Positions 1-6,673 of a stretch of 27,325 nucleotides of DNA are shown here, piece by piece; the first letter of the stretch is position 1; each line of letters starts with the position of its first letter. The translations under genes were made by a program, and so were the position numbers. Under the pieces are notes generated by a model. The model was not told the origin of the DNA, did no database searches, and saw nothing but the letters and a program-made list of their open reading frames with translations. The DNA is from an uncultured Bacteroidaceae bacterium (GTDB lineage: Bacteria; Bacteroidota; Bacteroidia; Bacteroidales; Bacteroidaceae), in NCBI GenBank assembly GCA_934394435.1, contig CAKRRN010000031.1, positions 1-27,325 on the forward strand. Reading direction: 5' to 3'.

Positions 1-74
1 AGCCTCTTGTCGGATTCGAACCAACGACCCCGAGATTACAAATCACGTGCTCTGGCCAACTGAGCTAAAGAGGC
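1..74 (-). tRNA. tRNA-Thr (anticodon UGU)
   Basis: On the minus strand the 74 bases fold as a complete cloverleaf: 7-bp acceptor stem (GCCTCTT / AAGAGGC), D stem GCTC/GAGC, anticodon loop TTTGTAA, T arm GTTGG-TTCGAAT-CCGAC. The anticodon TGT reads threonine ACA codons. The discriminator base is T and no CCA is encoded. The middle pair of the anticodon stem is a T-T mismatch (CGTGA against TCTCG). The gene sits at the window edge, downstream of hpf; in Bacteroidota a tRNA cluster and tuf commonly follow, outside this window. Confidence 0.96.
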
Positions 75-76
75 AG

Positions 77-119
77 TTGCAGCCGTTTAGCAATTGCCGT
101 CACGACTAAACGGCTGCAA
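77..119. repeat. 14-bp perfect inverted repeat before tRNA-Thr
   Basis: Arms at 77-90 and 106-119 (TTGCAGCCGTTTAG and its exact complement) are separated by 15 bases. The element lies between the -7 box and the 5' end of tRNA-Thr, with one arm overlapping the end of the -7 box. Neither side has a T-tract of terminator type. It could be an operator, a leader hairpin, or a structure that separates hpf read-through from tRNA synthesis. Confidence 0.8.
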
Positions 120-147
120 AATTAGGCATTATTTTTGAATTACCAAA
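117..147 (-). promoter_or_regulatory. Bacteroidota-type promoter for tRNA-Thr
   Basis: Read on the minus strand, TTTG (144-147) is followed after 19 bp by TAATTTTG (117-124), matching the phylum's -33 TTTG / -7 TAnnTTTG consensus. The predicted start is near 110, about 35 bases before the tRNA. It lies in the gap after the hpf stop, so the tRNA (and anything after it) can be transcribed independently of the rpsU operon. Confidence 0.8.
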
Positions 148-163
148 ACTTTCTATCGCTTTT

Positions 164-463
164 TTAGCGATTTTTCTGTTTATCTTTATTTTTGGACAAC
201 TGGCGCACCAATGTATCCACAGATTTTAGCGTTGCTTCCTCGAATGTGTCGCATACTTCCCTTGCCACCAGGCTTGAACCTGCAATCTGCAACCTTATGG
301 CCACTTCTTTATTCATGGCTGTCTCGGGCTTCACGACCTTCAATGACACCTCTACCTTTCCTATTTCGCCACTAAACTTTTCAAGCTTGCTCACTTTTTT
401 CTCAATGAACTCCGAAAGCTTCTGTGTGGCATCGAAATGAATTGCCTGAATGTTAATGTCCAT
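164..463 (-). CDS. hpf: Ribosome hibernation promoting factor (HPF/RaiA family, short form)
   Basis: A 99-residue protein beginning MDINIQAIHFDATQKL, with the beta-alpha-beta-beta-beta-alpha pattern of the HPF/YfiA family: a basic helix around SEFIEKKVSKLEKF, a central strand segment with VEVSLKVVKP, and a lysine-rich C-terminus. It has no long C-terminal dimerisation domain, so it is the short form. Members bind the 30S decoding region and silence ribosomes when growth slows. A longer frame reaches back to 511 and would overlap xerC; the ATG at 463 is preferred because a perfect Shine-Dalgarno lies 5 bases before it and the family's N-terminal strand starts there. It follows xerC after a 25-bp gap and is probably cotranscribed with rpsU and xerC. 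Confidence 0.93.
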   Translation of the reverse strand: MDINIQAIHFDATQKLSEFIEKKVSKLEKFSGEIGKVEVSLKVVKPETAMNKEVAIRLQIAGSSLVAREVCDTFEEATLKSVDTLVRQLSKNKDKQKNR

Positions 464-468
464 AATCT

Positions 469-474
469 CCTCCT
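469..474 (-). promoter_or_regulatory. Strong Shine-Dalgarno of hpf
   Basis: Minus-strand sequence AAAAGGAGGAGATTATG places AGGAGG 5 bases before the ATG at 463. Bacteroidota rarely use Shine-Dalgarno pairing, because bS21, bS18 and bS6 hide the 16S tail. Other starts here (rpsU, mdh, galM, the export genes) show only A/T-rich leaders, so this site stands out and fixes the start. Confidence 0.85.
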
Positions 475-488
475 TTTCATTAAAAGTT

Positions 489-1385
489 TCACTTTGCTCT
501 TGGATGAGCATTCATGTAGACTCTCTTCAGTTCCTCAAACGAAGCATGTGTATAAATCTCTGTTGTTGATAGTCTTTCGTGCCCCAGCAGTTCTTTTACG
601 GATTGCAAATCAGCATGATGGTTAAGCATAGATGTAGCAAAAGAATGCCTCAGCACATGCGGACTCTTCTTGCTTTGCGTTGAAACCAGCGAAAGATAGT
701 GTTCGACCACCGATCTCACCTTTGCGGGTGTCATACATTCACCTGTCCGTTCGTCTACAAAAAGAGATTCTGTCTGCACATCCTTACTCAAGCAGAATTC
801 ATCGCGAGCATTTACATATTCATCTAATGCATCAGCTAGCTCTGCCCCATAAGGAACAAGTCTTTGTTTGTTGCGTTTACCCGTCACTTTTATCTGCATT
901 CTATCTTTATCCAGACTAGTAAGAGTAAGTCCAACCAACTCAGACAACCTTATCCCTGTTGAGTAGAAAACGAGCAAAATGGTTCGATCACGCTTTCCAA
1001 CGAACGAATTTTCAAAGAAATCGCCATCAAAAAGGGAATTCATTTCCTTTTCACGCACGTATACAGGTAAGGTTGCACTTTTTTTAGGTGCTTTCACCAG
1101 ATGCGCTGGATCCTTCCTCACCATCTTACGCTTAAGCAAAAACCTATAGAACGAACGTAAAGCGCTTAACCTACGTCCCACACTACTGGCCTTATTGCCG
1201 CGCTCCATGATGCTCACTTCCCACTGTCGAACGATATCGGCATCTATGTTATTCCAAGAAAGTTCACTATCAAGACCTTTATAAAACTGCTCGAACTCTT
1301 TCAAGTCAGCCTGATAACCTGCTATTGTATGTTCGGAGAGATTCCGTTCGTACCTCAAGTAATCAATAAAGGACTCTATCCACAT
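489..1385 (-). CDS. xerC: Tyrosine recombinase, XerC/XerD type
   Basis: A 298-residue site-specific recombinase of usual Xer length. The N-terminal SAM-like core-binding domain covers about residues 1-90, the catalytic domain about 105-290. All six active-site residues are visible: R146 (TGIRLSE), K170 (VTGKRN), H243 and R246 (HVLRHSFAT), H269 (LLGHERLS) and nucleophile Y278 (IYTH). Xer proteins resolve chromosome dimers at dif; in Bacteroidota one copy typically sits between rpsU and hpf, as here, which argues for the housekeeping recombinase rather than a mobile-element integrase. C versus D cannot be settled without comparing paralogues. The rpsU stop is 75 bp upstream; hpf follows after 25 bp. 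Confidence 0.92.
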   Translation of the reverse strand: MWIESFIDYLRYERNLSEHTIAGYQADLKEFEQFYKGLDSELSWNNIDADIVRQWEVSIMERGNKASSVGRRLSALRSFYRFLLKRKMVRKDPAHLVKAPKKSATLPVYVREKEMNSLFDGDFFENSFVGKRDRTILLVFYSTGIRLSELVGLTLTSLDKDRMQIKVTGKRNKQRLVPYGAELADALDEYVNARDEFCLSKDVQTESLFVDERTGECMTPAKVRSVVEHYLSLVSTQSKKSPHVLRHSFATSMLNHHADLQSVKELLGHERLSTTEIYTHASFEELKRVYMNAHPRAK

Positions 1386-1424
1386 TTTCGTCTTATTACT
1401 TAGGCGAAGTTAGGACTTTTTTCC

Positions 1425-1443
1425 CACATCTCCAAAGGATGTG
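1425..1443. other. Hairpin between rpsU and xerC
   Basis: CACATC (1425-1430) pairs with GATGTG (1438-1443) across a 7-base loop. On the minus strand, the direction of the operon, it is followed by GGAAAAAAG rather than a U-tract, so it is not a classical terminator for rpsU. It may act as an mRNA processing or stability element that lets rpsU be expressed above xerC. Confidence 0.4.
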
Positions 1444-1460
1444 AGCTTTTTTGTGGATTT

Positions 1461-1652
1461 TTACTCTTCCACTCTGTGCAATTTCTGCACATACACGGCA
1501 CGCTCCTTAGCGAGACGCTTCAGTACAGAAGGCTTATCGAACTGCTGACGAGCACGAAGTTCCTTAACAACACCTGTTTTCTCAAACTTGCGCTTAAACT
1601 TCTTCAGAGCTCTCTCAATGTTCTCACCTTCTTTTACAGGTACTACAATCAT
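1461..1652 (-). CDS. rpsU: 30S ribosomal protein bS21
   Basis: A 63-residue, highly basic protein with the bS21 signature: MIVVPVKEGENIERALKKF followed by a K/R-rich helix (KRKFEKTG, ELRARQQFDKPS) and basic C-terminal helix. The length is normal. bS21 sits near the 3' end of 16S rRNA and in Bacteroidota helps hide the anti-Shine-Dalgarno. The leader (AACCAAAAGACAATG) has no Shine-Dalgarno. It is the first gene of the rpsU-xerC-hpf unit and has a consensus promoter about 56 bases upstream. Confidence 0.96.
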   Translation of the reverse strand: MIVVPVKEGENIERALKKFKRKFEKTGVVKELRARQQFDKPSVLKRLAKERAVYVQKLHRVEE

Positions 1653-1707
1653 TGTCTTTTGGTTTATTTAATATTACTAACTTTAGTCATTTGCACTAAA
1701 TGCGGCG

Positions 1708-1738
1708 CAAAATTACGGATTGTTTTTGAGTCAGCAAA
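1708..1738 (-). promoter_or_regulatory. Bacteroidota-type promoter for rpsU
   Basis: On the minus strand TTTG (1735-1738), 19 bp, then TAATTTTG (1708-1715): the same -7 octamer and the same spacing as the tRNA-Thr promoter. The predicted transcription start is near 1701, giving a leader of about 50 bases before the rpsU ATG at 1652. Confidence 0.82.
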
Positions 1739-1905
1739 ACTTTTACTCATTTTTTTAAATCCTACGCATCAATGTTTACCCCCTAAAAAAATAGCTCACC
1801 CGATAAAACAAAGGAAGGCTGGAATATAGAAATAGGTTCAGCAGGAATTTAGAGAGGACAGGCTTATAGAAGTCACATAGTAAATATTCAATGTGCGTGT
1901 AATTG

Positions 1906-1989
1906 TAATATAGTATTCAATGGCAAAGTAATACGTATTAAATGCCCATTGAATATAGTATTAAATGGGCAAGTAATATAGTATTACTT
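1906..1989. repeat. Four AATATAGTATT-type dyads, 22-23 bp period
   Basis: Dyads centred near 1912, 1934.5, 1957 and 1980 (AATATAGTATT, AATACGTATT, AATATAGTATT, AATATAGTATT) lie 22.5-23 bp apart, joined by variants of CAATGGC/AATGGGC. The last unit reads AAGTAATATAGTATTACTT and runs into ACTTTTTAGAGAGACTTTTA. The reverse complement of that last unit occurs at 22021-22039, and the ACTTTTTAGAG string recurs at 22102. Confidence 0.75.
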
Positions 1990-2114
1990 TTTAGAGAGAC
2001 TTTTATTGACTTCGGCAGATACGTGTTCTCACGGTAAAAACAGTAAAAAGGTAGATCACACACTATCCATTCTGTAAAGCTGTAAATAAAGACGATTATA
2101 ATAGTCCTTTTCTA

Positions 2115-2154
2115 TTTTTCTAACTAGGAAAATATTTTTCTCCAACTAGGAAAA
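2115..2154. repeat. Two tandem TTTTC..GGAAAA dyads
   Basis: Two adjacent units share TTTTTCT and AACTAGGAAAATA, each with TTTTC/GAAAA arms; centres are about 21-22 bp apart (near 2123.5 and 2144.5). It is a third palindrome family with nearly the same period as its neighbours. Confidence 0.6.
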
Positions 2155-2206
2155 TAAACTAAGCCATTTCCGTATGAATCTAATATTATATCCTTTGTAC
2201 TGACAA

Positions 2207-2260
2207 GCGAGTTGGCTTATAAGTGCAGGTTATACCCTTGGATTTAAGCCCGAAACTCGC
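2207..2260. other. Long interrupted hairpin
   Basis: GCGAGTT (2207-2213) pairs with AACTCGC (2254-2260), and directly adjoining GGCTTA (2214-2219) pairs with TAAGCC (2245-2250). Together they give 13 base pairs with a 3-base bulge and a 25-base apical loop. No coding frame or terminator-type T-tract is attached. It could be a structured RNA or part of the surrounding repeat element. Confidence 0.5.
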
Positions 2261-2282
2261 TCAGGTCTATCAAGTGAGCCCA

Positions 2283-2366
2283 AAGTATCTTAGGATACTT
2301 GGCAAACTATCTTAGGATACTTGGCGAAGTATCTTAGGATACTTGATAAAGTATCTTAAGACTCTA
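2283..2366. repeat. Four-unit 22-bp palindrome array (copy 1)
   Basis: Units begin at 2283, 2305, 2327 and 2349, exactly 22 bp apart. The core is AAGTATCTTAGGATACTT, a 7-bp stem (AAGTATC/GATACTT) around TTAG. Unit 2 starts AACTATC, and unit 4 decays after AAGTATCTTA. The same array with the same unit-2 change and a decayed unit 4 is found at 22147-22230. Related AGGTCTATC..GTGA sequences flank the array at about 2263 and 2373. Confidence 0.9.
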
Positions 2367-2495
2367 TATTAAGAGGTCTATCGGGTGAACCGTAAAATAC
2401 CCTGGTTTATCGGATGAGTCATCATAATCTACAGCAAAAACAATTGAGACTTAATGAATGGCCAATCCCTAAGGACGCAGGAAAAAGGATATTAT

Positions 2496-2536
2496 AAAAA
2501 CAGGCAAGAGGAACACGCTTATGCACATTCCTCTTG
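2496..2536 (-). terminator. Rho-independent terminator of mdh
   Basis: On the minus strand CAAGAGGAA (2528-2536) pairs with TTCCTCTTG (2505-2513) around a 14-base loop, followed by CCTGTTTTTATAAT. It starts 55 bp after the mdh stop. Confidence 0.75.
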
Positions 2537-2591
2537 TTTAATATAGAAGCACCTTATTTCTACTACAGATAAAGAAATAGAGGCTCGTTAA

Positions 2592-3584
2592 TTACAGATT
2601 TGGATTGATCTTATTCCACTCGCTGATAGCGGGAACAATATTCAAAGTTACCAATTCATCACGCATCTTGCACAAATGCTCATATGAAGCATCCAACTTT
2701 GCATTTTCCTCTGCCGTACCTTGAGGAACAGTATAGGTGCAACCATTCTGGTCAAGCGTAGTATCCATAGCCATCATGATGTGGTCATACTTATCTGTCT
2801 TCACATAAGTACCTGCAGGATAGGGGAATTTCTTACCACCCATTACACTTGCGATCATCTGAACAGACAGCAAAGCTGGGCTCTGGAAAGAAGAGCGACC
2901 ACGCAACTTGATAATAGCAGCGCCACCCTTTGTCACATCAACCTTCATCTGCTCCCATTCCTCATTGGTAAATTCAGCAGTTCCTATAATATCTGTCAGA
3001 GGTTTGCCTGCCACTTTTACTGCGCTACCGAACACAGCCATCTGCTCGCCATGACCACCAAAGGTATGAGCACCCACTACTTGATTTTCCATCACGCCGA
3101 ACTTCTTAGCCAAAGCACTTTGCAGACGGGTACTATCGAGGGCTGCCAACGTTGTAACCTGACCTGGCTTCAGACCGCTGTACAACAGAGTCACCAGACC
3201 TGTCAAGTCAGCAGGATTGAAGATAATCACCACATGCTTCACATCAGGGCAGTATGTTTTGATGTTTTTACCCAAATCCTCAGCAATCTTACAGTTTCCA
3301 GCCAACAAATCCTCGCGAGTCATACCTTCCTTACGAGGTGCACCACCACTTGAGATGATGTACTTAGCATCCTTGAAAGCCTCAGCCACATCTGTTGTAG
3401 CAGTAATCTTTGCATCGCAGAATCCGCTCTGACGCATTTCTTCAGCCACGCCTTCGGGCGAAAACACATCATAAAGGCAGATGTTGGAAGTAAGGTTCAT
3501 CATAAGCGCACTCTGCACCATATTAGAACCAATCATGCCAGCTGCACCGACAATCACCAGTTTCTCATCAGTTAAAAATGCCAT
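2592..3584 (-). CDS. mdh: Malate dehydrogenase (NAD-dependent, lactate/malate dehydrogenase family)
   Basis: A 330-residue cytosolic enzyme interconverting malate and oxaloacetate with NAD(H); in Bacteroidales it supplies the fumarate/succinate branch. The Rossmann nucleotide-binding motif GAAGMIGS is at 13-20 and D39 (CLYDV) is the usual NAD-selecting aspartate. Substrate arginines R84 and R90 lie in the mobile loop GGAPRKEGMTRED; NPAD at 123-126; D150 with R153; catalytic H178 in GGHGEQM. The length fits the family's Bacteroides/Prevotella branch. It is monocistronic: own promoter 47 bp upstream, own terminator downstream. Malate rather than lactate specificity is inferred from overall resemblance to that branch. 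Confidence 0.93.
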   Translation of the reverse strand: MAFLTDEKLVIVGAAGMIGSNMVQSALMMNLTSNICLYDVFSPEGVAEEMRQSGFCDAKITATTDVAEAFKDAKYIISSGGAPRKEGMTREDLLAGNCKIAEDLGKNIKTYCPDVKHVVIIFNPADLTGLVTLLYSGLKPGQVTTLAALDSTRLQSALAKKFGVMENQVVGAHTFGGHGEQMAVFGSAVKVAGKPLTDIIGTAEFTNEEWEQMKVDVTKGGAAIIKLRGRSSFQSPALLSVQMIASVMGGKKFPYPAGTYVKTDKYDHIMMAMDTTLDQNGCTYTVPQGTAEENAKLDASYEHLCKMRDELVTLNIVPAISEWNKINPNL

Positions 3585-3630
3585 AATGTTCTCTTTTTTA
3601 TTTATTAACTTATAACTTTATTCTGAAAAG

Positions 3631-3662
3631 CAAAGTTAGTGCTTTTCCAACATCCAACCAAA
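3631..3662 (-). promoter_or_regulatory. Bacteroidota-type promoter for mdh
   Basis: Minus strand: TTTG (3659-3662), 20 bp, TAACTTTG (3631-3638), an exact TAnnTTTG match. The predicted start near 3624 leaves about 40 bases of leader before the ATG at 3584. Confidence 0.8.
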
Positions 3663-3710
3663 ACTTACATTCAAAAAGTACATTTTTCCTATCAATAGAT
3701 TCTTGACGAA

Positions 3711-3749
3711 CAAATAAAAAGTGAGGCACCTCACGTTAAGATGCCTCAC
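3711..3749 (-). terminator. Rho-independent terminator
   Basis: Minus strand GTGAGGCA (3742-3749) pairs perfectly with TGCCTCAC (3721-3728) across 13 bases and is followed by TTTTTATTTG. It ends transcription from the FAS1 lipoprotein gene, whose stop is about 155 bp upstream, before the mdh promoter. Confidence 0.78.
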
Positions 3750-3905
3750 CTGCCGTTATCTGAAACCTTTTTCTTCTTACCAAATAAAACAAATATCAAC
3801 CATTCAAATTAACCTAATGAAAATATATTAACCATATCCATAATTTCAGTGCATCACTGCACCTTTTTTATTTTTCTTTTTTTTACAGGTATTTCTATTT
3901 CCTTT

Positions 3906-6038
3906 TTACCAGATGTCCTCTGGAATTTCGGGATTATCATATACCTCCTTGGAGCAGAACTCCAAGTAATCCATATAGAACTCTGACTTCTCAGAATCAA
4001 GTACAGACTTAATCTTCAGATAGTAAGTTACATTTGGATCCATAGTCTGACGTACGATAATATGACGTATGTTCGCACGGTCATTATAGCCACGTTCGGT
4101 ACCGTCATTCGAGTCGATAGCCTGAGAGCCCTTCATATATCCATTGTTTCTCATACGCTTATCAACCTCGGCATCATAGTCATCATCGCCAGTGTCACGT
4201 TCCCAACCAGAGAATCGGTTATCTGCACTCATTGTCAAATCAATAGGAATTCCTGCAACAGGAAGATTATTTAGGTCTGAACCGAAATACATCTGCGCCA
4301 CACCTCGTTTGCCTGTTGCCAACACTTCGTAACGCAACTCGTAGGTTCCGCGTTTTGGTACGGGAGGTAGCTTGAAGGTAATTTCGTAGCGTCCCACAGC
4401 CTTCATCTCATCGCGATTCAAGTTACACCAGTCATCGTTCCATGCATTGTAATACACGAACTTTGTCTGATCGTTCTGCATCATATTCTCAAAGTAGTTG
4501 TACGTATTCACCGTATTGGGAATATACACATGCTTATACCGTTCCTCAGTAGCTTTCTTCAGACGTATGTCATTATTCATTGCCTCTGGCATCATGCTCA
4601 TGCCATCAAAACGGATTCGAGTCCTTTGCAAATCATCTCTTACCTTGTCGTTATAGGAAAGTGGAGCGTCAATTGGATAGATACATGCGTTTTCAATATC
4701 GTTCAGTACCGCCATATCTGACTCTTTCATGATGCGACATCCCACTTTTTCGGGATCGCAAGTTGTTTCCTCACCAGTACCCTTACGCGACAGGTCACGT
4801 TCGGGGAATCGGTTGATAAAGACGCCGTTACTTTGTTTGGACTCATAGAGTTTAAACAGACGGCGAGGTCCCATACTGGTGTAATACTCCATTACAGGAA
4901 TGGTAAGTACATAGGGATTGTTCAGATTATACTTATACTCATTGATATGGAACACCAAACGGTCTGGCTGTATGCGCATAGGCAACATGTGATAAGTAAT
5001 CCACTGATAGAGCAGGTTTTTCTCTGACTTATAATTCTCATCTGTCACAAACTTATCTTCCTCAGAGTATTGCTTGTTGTCTAAGATCCATTGCGTCAGA
5101 CTTTCAAGCAGATTGTCTGAGTTAGGATCTATCCCTTGGCTACGCCAGTAATCATCTGTTTCCGCAAAAATAGTAAAGCCATACAGACGATGTTTGGGAG
5201 CATAACCAATGCTTCCTTCAGCAAAACCATGATTGGTCATTCCCTCCAGGTTGGGTATCTTGCCTGTCAGATACAGTTTCTCGTATCTCTCATCGCGAAC
5301 AACGCTCAACGTATCAAGCAGACCGCATGCTTTCAATACGCGGAAGCACACTCTATATCCATCTTTACCCTTTTCAAGATAATCGTTAATGAAGCGTGCG
5401 CAGTTCACACCCGAAGGAGCGATAGCCTTCTCTACCTGATGTATCACACCGTTCAGACAAACTATATCACGCTGTGTTTCGCTCACGGGGCAATCCATAT
5501 TGATATAGATACTGTCGGGAGCATTAGATATATAATGTACGCTCAACTTCTTGTCATTCAAACAAGACATAACAAATTCTGCTTTGTCCTCTGTAGGGAA
5601 CTCTGCTGTCATGTAGGCTTCATTCTCCAATCCTCCGTCAATAATAGAGTTGAAGACAATGACCTTGCGAATAGAATCAAGCTTTACGCTATCCGTAAAG
5701 GCATCCCAAGATGGACGTGGCAGTATATCAGAATCCCGCTTACAAACTTCCTCCAGATACTTATGAATGGCTTCATTAGATGGTGCGAAACAAGTGTAAT
5801 GTCCACGGGCAGACATCAAATTTGCCACCGTGGTCTCACTCACATCACTCACCTTAACTTTGTTCAGCAAATCCACATACTCTGAGTATGCCTCATGCTT
5901 CTGAAGATACGAGAGTACCGTATTGTACTTGAACACATAACGGGCAGAGGTATCTATTTCCTCTTTGCACCCAGTAAAAGCCAGCAAGGTCACCACTGCG
6001 GCACCAAGCACAGCAAACAAAGACTGTCTGTATTTCAT
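3906..6038 (-). CDS. FAS1 (fasciclin) domain lipoprotein, probably surface exposed
   Basis: A 710-residue lipoprotein. The signal peptide ends FTGC with lipidated C24; KEEID follows, resembling the Bacteroidota lipoprotein surface-export signal (K then acidic residues after Cys). A first FAS1 domain spans about 35-210, with FAPSNEAI (84-91) and the closing NGVIHQVEKAI (196-206). A second, more divergent FAS1 domain spans about 215-365, with FTIFAETDD (288-296) and the YHMLP box (349-353). The C-terminal half (about 370-710) is rich in aromatic and acidic residues and ends in EDIW; it looks like a beta-sandwich domain but I do not recognise a catalytic site. Such proteins often accompany SusC/SusD pairs; none is present here, so the ligand is unknown. 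It has its own promoter candidate and terminator. Confidence 0.85.
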   Translation of the reverse strand: MKYRQSLFAVLGAAVVTLLAFTGCKEEIDTSARYVFKYNTVLSYLQKHEAYSEYVDLLNKVKVSDVSETTVANLMSARGHYTCFAPSNEAIHKYLEEVCKRDSDILPRPSWDAFTDSVKLDSIRKVIVFNSIIDGGLENEAYMTAEFPTEDKAEFVMSCLNDKKLSVHYISNAPDSIYINMDCPVSETQRDIVCLNGVIHQVEKAIAPSGVNCARFINDYLEKGKDGYRVCFRVLKACGLLDTLSVVRDERYEKLYLTGKIPNLEGMTNHGFAEGSIGYAPKHRLYGFTIFAETDDYWRSQGIDPNSDNLLESLTQWILDNKQYSEEDKFVTDENYKSEKNLLYQWITYHMLPMRIQPDRLVFHINEYKYNLNNPYVLTIPVMEYYTSMGPRRLFKLYESKQSNGVFINRFPERDLSRKGTGEETTCDPEKVGCRIMKESDMAVLNDIENACIYPIDAPLSYNDKVRDDLQRTRIRFDGMSMMPEAMNNDIRLKKATEERYKHVYIPNTVNTYNYFENMMQNDQTKFVYYNAWNDDWCNLNRDEMKAVGRYEITFKLPPVPKRGTYELRYEVLATGKRGVAQMYFGSDLNNLPVAGIPIDLTMSADNRFSGWERDTGDDDYDAEVDKRMRNNGYMKGSQAIDSNDGTERGYNDRANIRHIIVRQTMDPNVTYYLKIKSVLDSEKSEFYMDYLEFCSKEVYDNPEIPEDIW

Positions 6039-6066
6039 TTCTTGCTATTATTATCGGTTTGATTCA

Positions 6067-6074
6067 CAAAATTA
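6067..6074 (-). promoter_or_regulatory. -7 box of the FAS1 lipoprotein gene
   Basis: TAATTTTG on the minus strand matches TAnnTTTG, 28 bp before the ATG at 6038. No exact TTTG occurs at the -33 distance; the nearest is TTTAC, so expression may need an activator. Confidence 0.5.
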
Positions 6075-6587
6075 GTATTTTTTTTCCAATTGTCTGTAAA
6101 AAGCCTATTATTTTTCAAACACATTTATTATTTATTTCAGACAGCATTTTTTTTGCAGAAATCAAACGATTATTCTTACAGCTTTATCTATCGTTAAATC
6201 CTAATCGCTCATTATAGATAAAAGAAGTCATTTCTAATGACCGATTTGGGGCAAACAAAAGCGAAAGAAGAAGTTGTTTTGAGCATTTTACTTCTGAACT
6301 ACCATCATATTCTCTTACGGCATCTTGCGTACCTCTTAGTCCCGCCTAAACATCTACGTTTCCAACACGACTGGTTCGAGATAGAGATCAGAGGAAAGCA
6401 ACATTAAGCGGCAGATTTAAGTTCAAACTTTGCATAAAAAGTACCGACTAAAAAAGAGTTCGCCTCCTCACACCATTTTCGAAGAACCGAATGACAATAC
6501 AAAGAAAAATAAGCAACAATAACAAAACGGTTTCAGATAAAAGGAGAAATAATATTGGAAAGGCAATTATTTATAAGATAAAAGTAC

Positions 6588-6595
6588 TAAATTTG
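6588..6595 (+). promoter_or_regulatory. -7 box of galM
   Basis: TAAATTTG matches TAnnTTTG; no clear -33 TTTG at the proper distance. The predicted start is near 6602, about 72 bases before the ATG. Confidence 0.5.
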
Positions 6596-6600
6596 TATGA

Positions 6601-6615
6601 GTTTACGTGGTAAAC
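6601..6615. promoter_or_regulatory. 15-bp palindrome at the predicted galM transcription start
   Basis: GTTTAC-GTG-GTAAAC is a perfect 6-bp dyad with a 3-base centre, located just after the -7 box. This is a typical place for a repressor operator, possibly of a sugar-responsive regulator, though no regulator gene is adjacent. Confidence 0.4.
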
Positions 6616-6673
6616 TAAAATTTAGACATTATTTATTATTTATATAACCAACAAACAAGAAAGGGAAAAAGCA

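Larger units (their letters stand above)
1653..2591. other. Gene-free region rich in palindromic repeats
   Basis: About 940 bp with no credible gene. It holds the rpsU promoter at the left end, the mdh terminator at the right end, and between them several short repeat families: AATATAGTATT dyads, TTTTC..GGAAAA dyads, a long stem at 2207-2260, and a four-unit 22-bp array. A degenerate motif TATCRGRTGARYC occurs around 2267, 2376 and 2405, with an inverted copy near 1797-1808. Confidence 0.75.
3585..3905. other. Intergenic region: mdh promoter and upstream gene's terminator
   Basis: These 320 bp hold the mdh promoter (3631-3662) and a strong hairpin terminator (3711-3749). The AT-rich remainder next to the lipoprotein stop (3750-3905) shows no gene. 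Confidence 0.7.
6039..6673. other. Divergent intergenic region, no gene seen
   Basis: About 635 bp between two divergent genes. Promoter-like boxes sit at both ends (6067-6074 minus, 6588-6595 plus). The middle (about 6100-6580) is AT-rich, broken by stops in all frames, and has no strong repeat or hairpin that I can see. Confidence 0.6.

Noticed and set aside
464..511. N-terminal extension of hpf to 511
   Set aside because: It would overlap the xerC 3' end, is not part of the HPF fold, and the perfect Shine-Dalgarno points to the ATG at 463.
489..1385. Integrase of a genomic island beside the tRNA gene
   Set aside because: A tyrosine recombinase near a tRNA is suggestive, but the rpsU-xer-hpf-tRNA order is the normal housekeeping arrangement in Bacteroidota, and no att-like duplication of the tRNA end is seen in the window.
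1425..1443. Rho-independent terminator for rpsU
   Set aside because: The T-tract follows the stem on the plus strand only, while rpsU is read on the minus strand.
5136..5885. Plus-strand open frame of 249 aa opposite the FAS1 lipoprotein
   Set aside because: Antisense to recognisable FAS1 motifs; no family resemblance.
6300..6440. Possible transposase or gene fragment in the region before galM
   Set aside because: Short open stretches only, stops in every frame and no recognisable motif.
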